A stretch of DNA of 64,000 nucleotides from positions 20,558,001 through 20,622,000 of the forward strand of contig JAWZYU010000004.1 of the NCBI GenBank assembly GCA_038380435.1. The letters run 5' to 3'. Made by a program: the position numbers and the translations under genes. Positions 41,728 through 53,394 of this stretch are shown here, in pieces (positions within the stretch are counted from its first letter, which is position 1; every line of letters begins with the position of its first letter). Origin of the DNA: Ryuthela nishihirai (Eukaryota; Arthropoda; Arachnida; Araneae; Heptathelidae). The notes beneath the pieces were generated by a model that worked only from the letters and a program-made list of their open reading frames with translations, searched no databases and was not told the DNA's origin.

Positions 41728-43294
41728 AAACCTAGTTGAAAGTTTCAACTTGCAATACATAAAACCGAACGAAGTTTTGTTATAACAATGATGAGGATTT
41801 TAATTTGCATTCGTTATATTTAGTGTACAAATTTGCAGTTTTTGCTGCAGTTCAATAAGATCACCTTTCAAATAAGTCTAAGACTGCAACTTAGTTAAAG
41901 CTTTGATGTTTAATCACTTAGTAAATTGCTCTATATGTTTACAGAGAAAGTGCTGGTCCTCAGGATGTTCTAAAACTAATAGTCCTGATACCATCTAAAT
42001 ATCTTTAGAAGTTTAAACACAAACGATTATTCGTGGATGTTTTTGTTTTCTTGCCTGCCTAGCATATTGTGGTATCACCACAGTTGTTAATTAAACACAG
42101 TTTATAAACTGAGGAGGTGCAGAAAATATTCAAAGGTTCACTGGTTAGTTTATTTATTCTCAAAAATGCCCCGACTGGAAGTGAAAAGATATAAAACTTA
42201 CAATAGCTTCAAGTGCTGGTCTCACATCCATATTAGACTGTTGGAAGCAATGGCCGTTTCATCATTCACATTATAGTGAACGTATTCATATATTAACAAT
42301 GCCGGCTGTATTAATATCAATGCTAATTCGTCTTTAGAAAAGAATAAGGGTTTTTAAAATATTATTTCAGACATTACTGAATCGATAAAAATGCCAGCCG
42401 TGAAGTTCAAAATCAGGAAACGGATGTATTCAAGCTTAATATCGCATAAGTACTAAATTTCTGAAATTAAAATTTGCAAGTATACAGAATTATTTGAATT
42501 AGCTTTTAGCAGCCTAAGGCAAAACCTGCCATGTCTTCGGTCTTACAGATATTCAATATGAGCTAATTAATAAAATCCTTGCTTTTTCTCATTTAAAATA
42601 TATTTCTTCAGAAAGAGAACTCCAAACTTAAGCTTGATCATATTGAAAGCTTTAATATTGCGAACGACTGACATCTCTTCTGGAATGAAGATGTTTACAT
42701 ATTTTACGATTACTTCAGATGCAACTTGATAGCAAAAGCTGCTGATTTGCAGAAAGAAGAAGCGGAAATCAGTGTTTCTAAAGTATTTCTAGTTTTCTTC
42801 TGAAGCACTGCCACCATTACTGTCGCTGTATACAATCTCTTCTAGGTCAATCATCCAAGCATTCAAAACCAGAAAAGGAACTTTTATTAAATATTCCATA
42901 TTTCAATTTATTCATATTTGGAAGACATTTTTTTTTATTAATTTTCGGAAAATTTGAATACTTGAAAGTTTTCTGAATGCAAATAACAACTTGAAGATTT
43001 TAACGAATAAAACTGAGAAATCGATATTGATAATTTCTTGATACTCTAGTCTAAAAAGCAATTTAATTTGTTGTGAACTTCTTGGTGCTATTCTGAAGCA
43101 GTTTTTAAGATCTTCAGCAAAATTTCGACTCAAGGAGACTGTCATATTTAACAATTGGATATCGCAAAATTTAGTCAATTCATCAAAATGCTACTTTACA
43201 TCGTATTCTCCCTTAACAGAAATACATTAAATGAAATGCTTAATTCATTTATTAATGATTTCTCGACTCCCGTCTCTTCTTTTTCAGCCCCACT
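41728..43294. other. Long AT-rich stretch without features
   Basis: About 1.6 kb with no motif, SINE box or terminal repeat found on either strand. Confidence 0.4.
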
Positions 43295-43308
43295 CCTCCC
43301 TCCATCTC

Positions 43309-43592
43309 TCCGCAAAATTCCCCGCCCTGCCCACGGTCAGTAGGGGACACGATGGGCTTGGAAAGGCCGCCGTCCGTCGGATGGGACGTTAAGCCGTGGC
43401 CCCGTGTGTGGGAGAGCCATACCCTGTGCACGTTAAAGAACACGCTGGATGGCCTTGACGGGAGGCTACCATCTGTCTCCCAGTGGATCCCCTCCCCCAA
43501 CCTTCTCTGAGCCTTCGGGGTCCATGTGACCTGGCCATTTAGCCCATGGTGTGCAAAAAAGTGCCGCTCAGAGGTAAAACAACCCAACCCAA
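43309..43592 (+). mobile_element. SINE-A copy, 5'-truncated, young
   Basis: Perfect 14-bp target-site duplication CCTCCCTCCATCTC at 43295-43308 and 43593-43606. The copy starts at TCCGCAAAATTCCCCGCC, so the tRNA head was never inserted; the rest is near-identical to the 38164 copy and ends AACCCAACCCAA. An internal deletion removes AACAGCTGTTCC. Confidence 0.95.
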
Positions 43593-43606
43593 CCTCCCTC
43601 CATCTC

Positions 43607-44655
43607 CATGCTCCCTTTTGCACCAGGGCATCTTGAACCTTACTTCCCCCCCTCCCCTCCTTGAAAATTATTATCAGAGGTGCGGTAATGAAAATGGACC
43701 CCAAATATCGCGGGGCACCAGCATTAGCCTACTTTGTTTATGTAACTGTTTACATTTAAGTAACATCTCCGGTTTTGCCCGTATTGATACTGTGACTTAG
43801 TTGTTACACCACAATCAAACAATTGAAGCGTGTTTTTAGACTCGTGATGAAATAATTTAAATGATAAGAAACACACAGTCGTATCAGAATAATATGACCA
43901 CCTATCTAATAATACGAATGGTAGGTGGTCATATTATTCTGATATGACTGTGTATTTGAATTTGATCCAAAACTGTGTCCTCGGAGGTCTGCTCCCTCCC
44001 CCCCCCCACAATATATTTCTTTAATCCGTCACTGAAATAATGGAATTTTTTATTAGAAAAAAAAAAGAACCTTTTATGTCGATCGATTCGTATCTTCAAA
44101 TACTAATAAAGATCTTGCTCAATTTACCCAGTTTCGTATTAACACGATATCGCATGAACGCTCATATAAACCATCATAGTATTTCTTCGTTTAATGTTTT
44201 AATGAAGGTTAAAATATAATGAAACATTTTGTCTGAGGCCAAAACAATTTATTCGTAAAAGACTAAACTGAATGAAATCAAATTTATTGAATCGATTGTT
44301 GAGGTCCAGCCTATTTCAACGCTCTGGGTTCAGAGCTTAGCAGAGACTTTTCAACACACTGATATTGATACGGTTCTATTTGACGAGGACGACCCCTACT
44401 GGCAGAGAAGTTGAAATGTTCAGAAATATTGAATGAGACGAAGAAGAGAGACGAAGAGCGCGAATCAGTTTTCCTTCGAGAGATTTTTTGAGCGTGGAAG
44501 ACATTAACTGATGATGAATCACATCCTTCAGCTTCATTCGGGAAACACAATCAATAAATATTTGCTTCCTTTTCCTTTTCGTGTAAATGCTTTTTAATTA
44601 AATGATTTGCACCCTAACAAAAATGTAGAGAAATGCATTAATTCTTTTCTTTATA
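43607..44655. other. Unassigned stretch with one palindrome
   Basis: Contains the MITE-like palindrome at 43873-43953 and a C-run at 44001. Otherwise no feature. A 79-codon minus-strand ORF (44311-44550) has no recognised domain. Confidence 0.35.
43873..43953. repeat. 81-bp palindromic MITE-like element
   Basis: Arms 43873-43903 and 43923-43953 match inversely at 30 of 31 positions (ACACAGTCGTATCAGAATAA and onward to GACCACCT) with a 19-nt spacer. The CAGTC ends recall Tc1-type MITEs, but the flanks are CA and TA rather than a clean TA pair. One arm's GTAGGTGGTCATATTATT is found again at 12779-12796. Confidence 0.75.
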
Positions 44656-44659
44656 AAAA

Positions 44660-44853
44660 GATAAATACCCCCTCAAGCAGCTGCTTGCCACAGAGGTCTG
44701 ACAGGAGCCTGTCAGTTTATATGCCACAGTAGAAGGTCTGAGAGGATGGTAGGACCTCAGCAGAAAAACGACACAAACAGCCATGCCTTAACCCGGGGCT
44801 CGAACCCAGGTCCCGTAGATCAGTAGCCAAGCGCGCTAACCACTCGGCCACCA
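44660..44853 (-). mobile_element. SINE-B copy, full length
   Basis: Minus strand GGTGGCCGAGTGGTTAGCGC (box A) and GGGTTCGAGCCCCGGGTTAA (box B), with the same body as 40451. It ends in GGGGGTATTTATC and an A/T tract. Confidence 0.9.
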
Positions 44854-44855
44854 CA

Positions 44856-45290
44856 TTATTTATATTTAAAAACAAATCAAATGATTCGAAATAAGATAAT
44901 TTAACACGATAAATAAGAAAAGTGAATATGGCCAATGTTCGAGAATCAACCTTAATTTATAACAATACTGCTATACGGATAAGTTTCAGTTACGTGATTT
45001 CGAATGAAGAAATCTCTTTTCGGAACGCAAGTATCGCATAACCCGGGGAATACTTGTAAAGTATTTTAAGTTGCGACAAATGATAATATCAGTCAACTGA
45101 ACCTAACATTTTGCCGTCATATGTTCTCAAATCTAATGTTTAATATCATGCTTAGGCTTCATTTCTTTACAGGAAATCACTCTCATTAAGTTTTTGAGAT
45201 TAAGAAATCAATTCCACCATAGACAGCGTTTTACGTAAATATATGTTTTAAATGAATATCGAACAAATTTGTTTCGCATCATATACATCT
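44856..45290. other. AT-rich stretch
   Basis: No feature recognised. Confidence 0.35.
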
Positions 45291-45890
45291 AAACAATAAA
45301 TTGGTGCTAAATGATATATTATATACAGGTAACTGACTCCAAAACAGAAACAAGAACGTAAATTCGCTAATAAGGTGTTGTATGGACACGTGAGTCCAGT
45401 ACAGCCTGTATACGTCGGGCATAGAGTATACCAGTGTCTGAAAGTCAGCATCAGGGATACGATACCATTCGTCTACAAGAAACTTGATCAATTCCTGCTT
45501 GTTCGATGGAACTGAAAAACGCTTCCTGAGACGTCGTTGCAGAAGTTCCCATAGATTTTCCATCGGGTTAATATCTGGTGACTGTGTGTATGCGAAAACG
45601 TTCAGCTTCATACTCCTCAAAGCACTGGGTGACCACATGTACTCTGTGGATGGGACCATTGTCATCCTGAAAGACATCTCTCTCTTCGTGAAATAAATGA
45701 TGTACCATTGGATGAAGATGATCACTCAGGACTGTGAACTAGTGATTGGCATTAATCTTGCCTTCTAACGGAATGAGTGCTCAAACCATGCGGCCAGAAA
45801 ATACCTCACACTATTACACGAACCATTAATAGTATGAAGCAAGGAAAGAGTTGTATACTTCCTTCGGCTGGTGGTAATAAGGAAGCGATC
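45291..45890 (-). pseudogene. Fourth Tc1-like transposase fragment
   Basis: Minus strand, downward from 45880: a decayed region with RMTMVPSTEYMWSPSALRSM, then after ELNVFAYTQSPDINPMENLW (third acidic block, SPDINPMENLWE, about 45560), LQRRLRKRFSVPSNKQELIK, FLVDEWYRIPDADFQTLVYS and MPDVYRLYWTHV. The layout fits the Tc1 C-terminal third. The second Asp block (QDN) is not readable. A young SINE-A is inserted at its 5' side (45903). Confidence 0.75.
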
Positions 45891-45902
45891 GCCCCCCATA
45901 AT

Positions 45903-46292
45903 GGGGCGGGGGTGGGTCAGTCGGTAGCGCGCCAGGCTCGTAATCTGTAGTTCCCAGGTTCGAGTCCCAGCTGAGTCAGCGTTGAGATTTATCTCCGCAA
46001 AATTCCCTGCCCTGCCCACGGTCAGTTGGGGACACCGATGGGCTTGGAAAGGCCGCCGTCCGTCGGATGGGACGTTAAGCCATGGCCCCGTATGCGGGAC
46101 AGCCATACCCTGTGCACGTTAAAGAACACGCTGGATCGCCTTGACGGGAGGCTACCATCTGTCTCCCAACAGCTGTTCCAGTGGGTCCCCTCCCCCAATC
46201 TTCTCTGAGCCTTCGGGGTCCAGGTGACCTGGCCATTTAACCCATGGTGTGCAAAAAAGTGCCGCTCAGAGGTAAAAAAACCCAACCCAAAA
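45903..46292 (+). mobile_element. SINE-A copy, full length, young
   Basis: Target-site duplication GCCCCCCATA at 45891-45900 and 46293-46302. Box A has GTGGGTCAGTCGGTAGCGCG (one change), box B CCAGGTTCGAGTCCC is perfect. Tail AAAAAAACCCAACCCAAAA. Confidence 0.95.
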
Positions 46293-46302
46293 GCCCCCCA
46301 TA

Positions 46303-46953
46303 GTCATAAGAAGAAAGGTGAATATTTTGATTCAAATGTTTTATGTATATGTGTGTCAATGTTTTATGTATACTCTCATGGGTGCACAAAACTTCGATCA
46401 TGCAGGTTAAAATATCTCAGGATCATCAAAAAAGAATAAGAGGCATGATGCATTTGTTCATTTTAGTTCACAAATTGGGATTATCAGAACAATTGTCTTT
46501 TAAGCGAGGGAGTTTTGAAATTGTCATAATTAAAGAATTTCCATATTTCATTAAATATTATCGACAGGGTTCCAATTTTGATTCCAACTTATTTTGTTCC
46601 CTTTAGATCAGAACCGTGCAACCCAAACTTAATAAACAGGTACTAAAAAGAAGCAAATTCTACTGTGAAAGATCATCAGGGGAAAATTCTCAACTTAGAA
46701 ACGAAAACATACATTTCAAAGGAATTCGAATCAAGGAATTACTTGATTAGAAACAAAAATATACATTTTTAAATAGTATTAGGAATTAGTAAAACCATTT
46801 AGTTATATGCACCTAGATGTGTTCGATCGAATAATTGGAAGAATTGAGGTATTTTGTGTGTGTTTTTTGAGCTGCACACTGAGTGACCTGCTTTTATATG
46901 GTCAACATATTGGTTTGTATTGTTCAATAATCAATTCTCGCATATTGCCACTC
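46303..46953. other. AT-rich stretch
   Basis: No feature recognised. Loose repeats of GAAACAAAAATATACATTT-like sequence near 46700-46770. Confidence 0.35.
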
Positions 46954-46967
46954 AGCACTAATTTTAA

Positions 46968-47359
46968 TGGGGGCGGGGATGGTTCAGTCGGTAGCGCGCC
47001 AAGCTCGTAATCTGTAGCTCCCAGGTTCGAGTCCCAGCTGGGTCAGCGTTGAGATTTATCTCCGCAAAATTCCCCGCCCTGCCGACGATCAGTAGGGGAC
47101 ACCGATGGGCTTGGAAAGACCGCCGTCCGTCGGATGGGACGTTAATCCGTGGCCCCGTGTGCGGGAGAACCATACCCTGTGCACGTTAAAGAACACGCTG
47201 GATGGCCTTGACGGGGGGCTACCATCTGTCTCCCAACAGCTGTTCCAGTGGGTCCCCTCCCCCAACTTTCTCTGAGCCTTTGGGGTCCATGTGACCTGGC
47301 CATTTAGCCCATGGTGTGCAAAAAAGTGCCGCTCAGAGGTAAAACAACCAACCCAACCC
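46968..47359 (+). mobile_element. SINE-A copy, full length, young
   Basis: Perfect 14-bp target-site duplication AGCACTAATTTTAA at 46954-46967 and 47360-47373. Box A GATGGTTCAGTCGGTAGCGC, box B CCAGGTTCGAGTCCC. Tail AACAACCAACCCAACCC. Confidence 0.95.
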
Positions 47360-47373
47360 AGCACTAATTTTAA

Positions 47374-47886
47374 AATTTCCAAGGAATCTGAATCTACCAA
47401 AAGATTATGAACTGATGATCTCAATTTTCATGAGCAATCCAGATCATTGATTCTTTAATGATCTGGTTGGACCATGAAAGGCCTCTAAAATCTCATCCTC
47501 TATCATCACTTTTTAAGGTTGAAAAAATCTTCTTTGCTCGCCATTCAGTGCAGCTGATTTTTCTATGTTGGTTGCGATAGAAACCTCGTTCTTTTCTATA
47601 GATATCTGGATTCGTTGACTTCATTTTCTTAATTATCAAGGCAAAGAAAATGTTCATAATTTCTTCCTCCTTCAAATTTTCCGCTTACGTAAAACCATCT
47701 CAAACAACAAAATAAAATATGACAAATATGAAAATTTAGCTCAACTCCAAAATTGCACCAGATAATCTTAACAGCAGTAGAAGTCCAATTCCGAAAAAAC
47801 TCTAAAAAATAAATTCATGTGCTGTTCTTTTCTTGTCGTAGAATTGGGCTGACCTATACTTTTAGAACAAACATCTGAGTCGTACC
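47374..47886. other. AT-rich stretch
   Basis: No feature recognised. Confidence 0.35.
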
Positions 47887-48272
47887 GGGGCGGGGGTGGC
47901 TCAGTCGGTAGCGCGCCAAGCTCGTAATCTGTAGTTCCCAGGTTCGAGTCCCAGCTGGGCCAGCGTTAAGATTGATCTCCGCAAAATTCTTCGCCCTGCC
48001 CAAGGTCAGTAGGGGACACCGATGGGCTTGTAAAGGCTGCCGTCCGTCGGATGGGACGTTAAGCCGTGGCCCCGTGTGAGGGAGAGCCATACCCCGTGCA
48101 CGTTAAAGAACACGCTGGATGGCCTTGACGGGAGGCTACCATCTGTCTCCCAACAGCTGTTCCAATGGGTCCCCTCCCCCAACCTTCTCTGAGCCTTCGG
48201 GGGCCTTGTGACCTGACCATTTAGCCCATGGTGTGCAAAAAAAGTGACGCTCAGAGGTAAAACAACTAACCA
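47887..48272 (+). mobile_element. SINE-A copy, full length
   Basis: Perfect boxes A (GTGGCTCAGTCGGTAGCGCG) and B (CCAGGTTCGAGTCCC); body with a few changes (AAGATTGATCTCCGC; AAAAAAAGTGACGCTC). Tail reduced to AACAACTAACC. No clear target-site duplication. Confidence 0.9.
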
Positions 48273-48809
48273 AAAAACTCTCCCTCACGTGATGACGGGG
48301 ACAAATGAGACTGTCTGAGCTAAAAGATTTACATATTCGTCGGTTCTTTCTCTGCTCTTGTCTTCGTGAATATTTCTCTCTGAGAGACATTTCAGGTAAT
48401 TTTTGCTTTTTTTTATCATGCCCAACTATGCAGTAGCAAAGTGTATAAATTATATTTCGAAGAATACAAAAAGCAATGTTACATATGAAAACCTAGAAGT
48501 GGTGATGCAGTGTTGGCGTCAATATAAATTCATACTCAGCATGCTAAGATAGCTAGTAAGCACTTCAGAAATGTCTGTCACGATATTGACTTATGAAACG
48601 AACTCTTAGAACTTTCTGTTAAACGTAAACTTAAAGAGTAATGCCATTCCAGATAAAAAACCTATCGCATGAAAATTGCCAACCTATTCTACTCGGATCA
48701 AACAATTGTTGTCTCGGGTAAAAGGAAAAGAGTGTTGGAAAAATAAATCGATTACCCTGAAAGCGCTGACAATGTGCCCAATAAAAAGTAGCATTATAGC
48801 AAGCATTTC
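48273..48809. other. AT-rich stretch
   Basis: No feature recognised before the LTR that starts at 48814. Confidence 0.35.
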
Positions 48810-49559
48810 ATATTGTTACGACAGATGAACGTGCTGCAATGAGTTTGTGATGGGCGTGTCATGAGCGCTCGTGTGTGCTTCTGCGTGAGAATTAATTAAC
48901 AAGCGAATTAGAACACTGAACCGATCTGAAATATAAGAAAGATGGAAGTGTGTTGTTGAAGCTGTGAGATCCAAAAGGAGGCATAATTACGAGTCTGTGC
49001 ACACGATAGTTTAACGAATGAATGTTTTTATTTAGTGTGTGTACCGGAGGTTGACTACTTTATTGGTATTGATTATATTGGTAAGCTGGTGTATAAAAAG
49101 GAAAATATTGTCGTCTTGTGCATGGTGATCAACGTATGAAAAGATATAGTTTTGAAAAACCAGTACACTTAGTCGCAGTTTTGTGTATAGTTATTTAGTT
49201 ATTTAAGAATTTAATAGATTCTTCTGAAAGCTTATCTTTGTATTATTATAGGGTTTCGTGCCGGTTGACTTAGTTTGTTTATAAATGATTTTGTTCATAC
49301 TTTTTTTTAATAAATAATAAATGTTTATTGACTATATATAACATAATACACTTAATAATAAATAAATAATGCTTATACAACATAATGAGTTAAAATAAAA
49401 TCCACAATTCGGTATGAACAATTGAACAAAATATACAACTGATATAAATAAATCCATGTAATGTAAAATATTTATTGTGAAATGAAATGCAACAAAATAG
49501 AAGCCATATAAGAACAACCAATGAGCTTTATGTTCTTACAAGTTGTCAAATTAAATTAT

Positions 49560-50603
49560 TAATTATTAACGATATGCATGTATATCTCTTTTTTAATCAA
49601 CATAATTATTTCATTAGTTATCCAAGGATTACCATTAATTTTTATGTTTCTATCATCAATATCATGTGTTTGTGTGCTGCTTAATATTGCATTATTAAAT
49701 AACTGTATAAAAATTTGATATATATATCATTAATATTTGAATCATCAATTTCATCTAATTTAAAATTTAAATATTTTATCTTAGATTCCAACTTTTTAAA
49801 ATTGATACTAGTTCTTTGAGATATTTCATGTTTCTGTTTCATTTTCGTATTAGGTTTAAGAATTTTTAAAATTAAAGTATAGTGATCTGTTATATCATTT
49901 AAAAATAGTGCATATTTGTAATCATATATCTTATTTTCTCTAATAAAGGTATGATCAATGCAACTTTTAGAGTGATTAGAAATTCTTGTATAGTCGTTTA
50001 TGAAAGATTCAAATCCGTTTGCTGATAATATATTGAAATATTCATTAGTATTATTGTTATCATTACTTATATCAATATTGATATCTCCAATAAATAAAAC
50101 ATTTTTGTATTTAATAGTATGTAAAATTGAATCTAGTTCTTCCAGATAAACATGAGTTGAATAATTATGATCCCTATATAATGCCATAATATAAAGATCG
50201 TACTTTATCATATACATTTATATTATCAGCAGTATTCATTTCAATGTTATTATTATGAAAATCAAATTTTTTTTAAATAAAAGATTATGCCACCTGATTT
50301 CTTATAGTCTCTACATTTAAAAATTATTTGAAATCCTATTATATTAAATAAACTGATTTCATCATATTTCACCCATATTTCACTTAATATTATAACATCT
50401 AAGTTATAATTAACAGTAGACAATAAAATTGATAAATCATCAAAAGGTGCTTTTAAACTACGAATATTTTGGTGAAGTATATTAAAGCAATTGTATAAAT
50501 CATGTCTAATGAAATTACCAAAGTCTATTATATTATCAAATTTAGAACACTTATTATTATAGAAAGGAAAAATGTTAGAATTTTTATTATCTAAATTATT
50601 CAT
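49560..50603 (-). pseudogene. LINE endonuclease domain, RT missing
   Basis: Two frames. 50603-50262: NILHQNIRSLKAPFDDLSIL, NLDVIILSEIWVKYDEISLF (catalytic Glu), CRDYKKSGGIIFYLKK. After a frameshift near 50260, 50217-49681: YIMALYRDHNYS, NVLFIGDINIDISND (catalytic Asp/Asn), SKSCIDHTFIRENK, LNDITDHYTLIL (catalytic His kept). It ends KINGNPWITNEI (about 49625), the usual junction to RT, and then the 3' UTR. It resembles the ORF2 at 30770-33730 in arrangement (HLNIRSLRANF, SEIW, CIDHLFIRK) but is clearly a different subfamily. It is very AT-rich, with Asn/Ile/Lys bias. Confidence 0.8.
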
Positions 50604-50606
50604 AAT

Positions 50607-51340
50607 TTAAGGAATATTAATTAAATCATTAACATTTGTTATACGTAACACTCGAGAATTTTCATTTTTTCTCATATACACTTTTCCTTCTTTAGTCCAT
50701 ATGTATTTGTAATTGTGTTCGTAACCAAACTGTTTAACTTCATAGAATAGTTTTTTATTTAGCTGGGTTAAATGTTCGTTAATGAAGATTTTTGTTTTCA
50801 TAAATCTGGAAGAGATCTCATTAGCGTTTATTTTTTTATTTTTTTTAGCAGCTTTAAGAAATCTGTTTCGTTGGTCTTTGCACTTAAACTTAACTATAAT
50901 GGGCTTGATTTTATTTTTTACTTTCGTTGGAATTCTGTTTGTTCGTTCAATAGCAACTTCTTCTTTAATGTTAAGATGATTTGTTAGAGATTGAAAAATA
51001 TCATGTATATTTTCATTTCTGTCTTCTGGGATATCCAATATTTCAATATTAGAGTTTTTAGAATATTGTTCCAGATCATTTAATTGTATTCATATTCATT
51101 TCATTCTTTAATTTTAAATTTTCATTTTGTAGGCTGAAATTTTCTTTCTTTATGTCTTTAATTTCAGATTTTAATTCATTAATAGTTTTGTTTAATTCTC
51201 TTATGTAATCAGAATTGAATTCTAAGGATTTTTTAATGTCTTCAAATTTTTCCTTTATATATTTGTTATTTTTGACAAATTCTTCACGTATACAATCAGT
51301 AATGTCTTTTTTCAGTATAAAACTGCGTCAGAAATAACTG
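50607..51340 (-). pseudogene. LINE ORF1 (coiled coil and FP25-like domain)
   Basis: 51038-50607 is open for 143 codons: NIHDIFQSLTNHLNIKEEVA, IERTNRIPTKVKNKIKPIIV, KFKCKDQRNRFLKAAKKNKK, FMKTKIFINEHLTQLNKKLF, YEVKQFGYEHNYKYIWTKEG. The pattern E..NRI..K....RPI.VKF....R...L..K and I.E.LT...+.L......... is that of LINE ORF1 C-terminal RNA-binding domains, and it corresponds to 34156-33788. Upstream (51340-51040), a coiled coil is readable in broken frames (repeated N/K/E/L heptads). The stop at 50607 is 4 bases upstream of the next frame's start at 50603. Confidence 0.75.
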
Positions 51341-52047
51341 TATGTGGTTGTAAATCATGTTTATATTTATTTTGTTATTAGTTAGATTGTCATGATAATC
51401 ATTAGTCTCTCTACATCTTACATCCGTATCAGAGTAATGCCAGGGAGAAAGTTTGCTTGAGTAATGCATCGTACAGATTTTTTTTAAGCAAAGCAGTTAT
51501 CCTTAAATAATTCTTCAAGTGAAATGTACACACAAAATATTACCATTGAAGTTATAATTTCCACAAAGGCAGAATATCATTAGTTTACAACAATTAAATA
51601 TATTGACGAAATGATGAGCTTGAGTTACTGACACGCGATGACATATGAGCATGAAGAAATAAGAATATCACGTATGTTCATTCTGAGGTCAATTTAAAGC
51701 AAAATGCAGCAAAGTTCTTAACGATTTTACAGTCCCTTTGAGAAATATTGGAAATCAAACTATGTTGTAGCAATTATAAAAGAATTCAAAACTTATTCAA
51801 ATCATACCTTGCATATTAATAAATCAATCGTCATATCTAGCAACAAAATAATCAAACCAAAACGGAATAAATAATAGAAATTACGGAGCACAAAATTAAC
51901 AGAACCATCAGCTTAAAAAGCTGTTGCCATTAATTTGTAATAAATTGATTTTTTTTTGTAATAATTAATAATAGATTGTAATTTTCATTAACCAATTTTT
52001 ACTTGAACTCACGCTCAGTGCACATCCATTTTAAATTGCAACAATAT

Positions 52048-53360
52048 TTAATTACATTGGCTTATATTTAGTGCATTGGTTCAGGAAAATAAATGCTTAT
52101 TACCAAAGTGTCAAAGTCAGAGTCTATGACGCATTAAACAATTAGAGCAGTGGTTGCAAAATGCCATTAAAAAAGCTAAAGCAGCTGGAAAAATCTCTGC
52201 TTTGCAAGCGAAATTACGACTGAAGCAAAAAAACCCCAAAAAACCCTGGAATTTACATAAATGCAATTTGATACGGCAGAGTAACAACTTTGGAATTTAA
52301 GTGAAAAGGAGAAAGATAAAGCAAAACCATTTCATTTCAAAACACCAGGGAACCTTTTTTTGGTAAATTAAAAACTGTTTATGTCGGGTAGATTAAATAT
52401 CTTTTGGAAAGAAAAACATTTGAAACGTACTTCAGTCGGCAAAAAGTTATTTCTTCAAATATTCCTTATGATTAAAAGCATATTAAAAGATTTAATCATA
52501 AGGAATATTTGAATCAACAAATTGCTGATTAAAAGAGTTGGAAATAAGGTATAATAAACTGAGATCTGGTGTTTAAATTCTATTGGATTTAACTTTAAGA
52601 GTGAAATCAAAATAATTAAACAGAATAATCAAATACAAATTCTGTATTAATTCTATATGAATTTCATTTGATGTAATCACGAAATGCGTAATATCAATGT
52701 ATACTCAATGGAGTCATTTTTTATTAGGTACTTTTCCATGTTATGTCAATAGCAACTCAAATACAGAACTCAGCTACTTCTTAAATAACTTTTTTCTGAA
52801 AAAAAAGTCACCGAAGATAATTTGAAGATCTGAAACCTATTTAAATCCCAATTTTCAACAGTATACTTTCAGTATTTAAAAGATTATGGAAACCTAAATA
52901 TTTAGTAAGTAAGCTTGTTCTACAAAAACCCAAAAATTGGGGAAAGTTAACAGAACTGTTACGCGAACTTTCCTTAACTCTCTAAATAGCCAACGATTAT
53001 TGGTGAAATTTGATATTAAAATAAATTTGATTGAGATCTCTAAATTATCTTCAGTCACATTTTTATATAAAAAGCTTATTTAAGAGTTACTAAGCTGTAT
53101 CTGAGTTACCATTGACACAATACAGAACTAGATCAAATAAAGTTGTTGCTGAGTGTATGTCCATAAAAATAAATACTTTCTTGATAGTTATATCTCAAAC
53201 TGTTAAACAAAATTAAGCTTTTCACTTTTCCTGTTAACACAAATCTGTGTTACGTGCGCTTTTTACAAAATTCGTTTGTCATCTGTCTCCGCTTCGTGAC
53301 GTCGAGACTCCTAGCCAATGACCGTCAAGAAATGCTCCCTAGCAGAATGGCATTACCATT
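52048..53360. other. AT-rich stretch with one fold-back
   Basis: No coding motif. Contains the inverted duplication at 52454-52513. Confidence 0.4.
52454..52513. repeat. Inverted duplication, 23-bp perfect arms, 14-nt spacer
   Basis: Arms 52454-52476 and 52491-52513 (TTCAAATATTCCTTATGATT and onward). Confidence 0.9.
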
Positions 53361-53394
53361 CCTTCATTCACCCTGACTGCTTATGCTCTGTGTA

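Larger units (their letters stand above)
49309..51941 (-). mobile_element. Internally deleted L2/CR1-like LINE nested in the LTR
   Basis: Minus-strand element: 5' region (51941-51340), ORF1 (51340-50607), endonuclease part of ORF2 (50603 to about 49560), then directly a 3' UTR ending AATAAACATTTATTATTTAT and a poly-A-like run at 49316-49309. The RT and C-terminal domains are absent. The presence of both a 5' region and a 3' polyadenylation-like end points to internal deletion, not truncation. Junctions with the LTR were judged from the LTR copies at 62-63 kb. Confidence 0.65.
48814..52043 (+). mobile_element. Solo LTR (Ty3-like family), split by a LINE
   Basis: Starts TGTTACGACAGATGAACGTG (48814) and ends GCACATCCATTTTAAATTGC plus AACA at 52043, giving TGTT..AACA ends. 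Perfect 4-bp target-site duplication ATAT at 48810-48813 and 52044-52047. It has a TATA-like GTGTATAAAAAGG near 49089. The left part is 48814 to about 49308 and the right part about 51942-52043, together about 600 bp, close to the two copies at 62.2-63.5 kb. Between them lies the LINE at 49309. No internal retroviral-type genes, primer-binding site or second LTR, so it is a solo LTR. The Ty3 assignment is an inference from length and ends. Confidence 0.75.

Noticed and set aside
43252..43704. A 150-codon ORF across a SINE
   Set aside because: It is the antisense frame of SINE-A that recurs in every young copy; there is no evidence of translation.
48814..52043. A complete LTR retrotransposon
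   Set aside because: There is no second LTR, gag-pol or primer-binding site; the interior is a minus-strand LINE.
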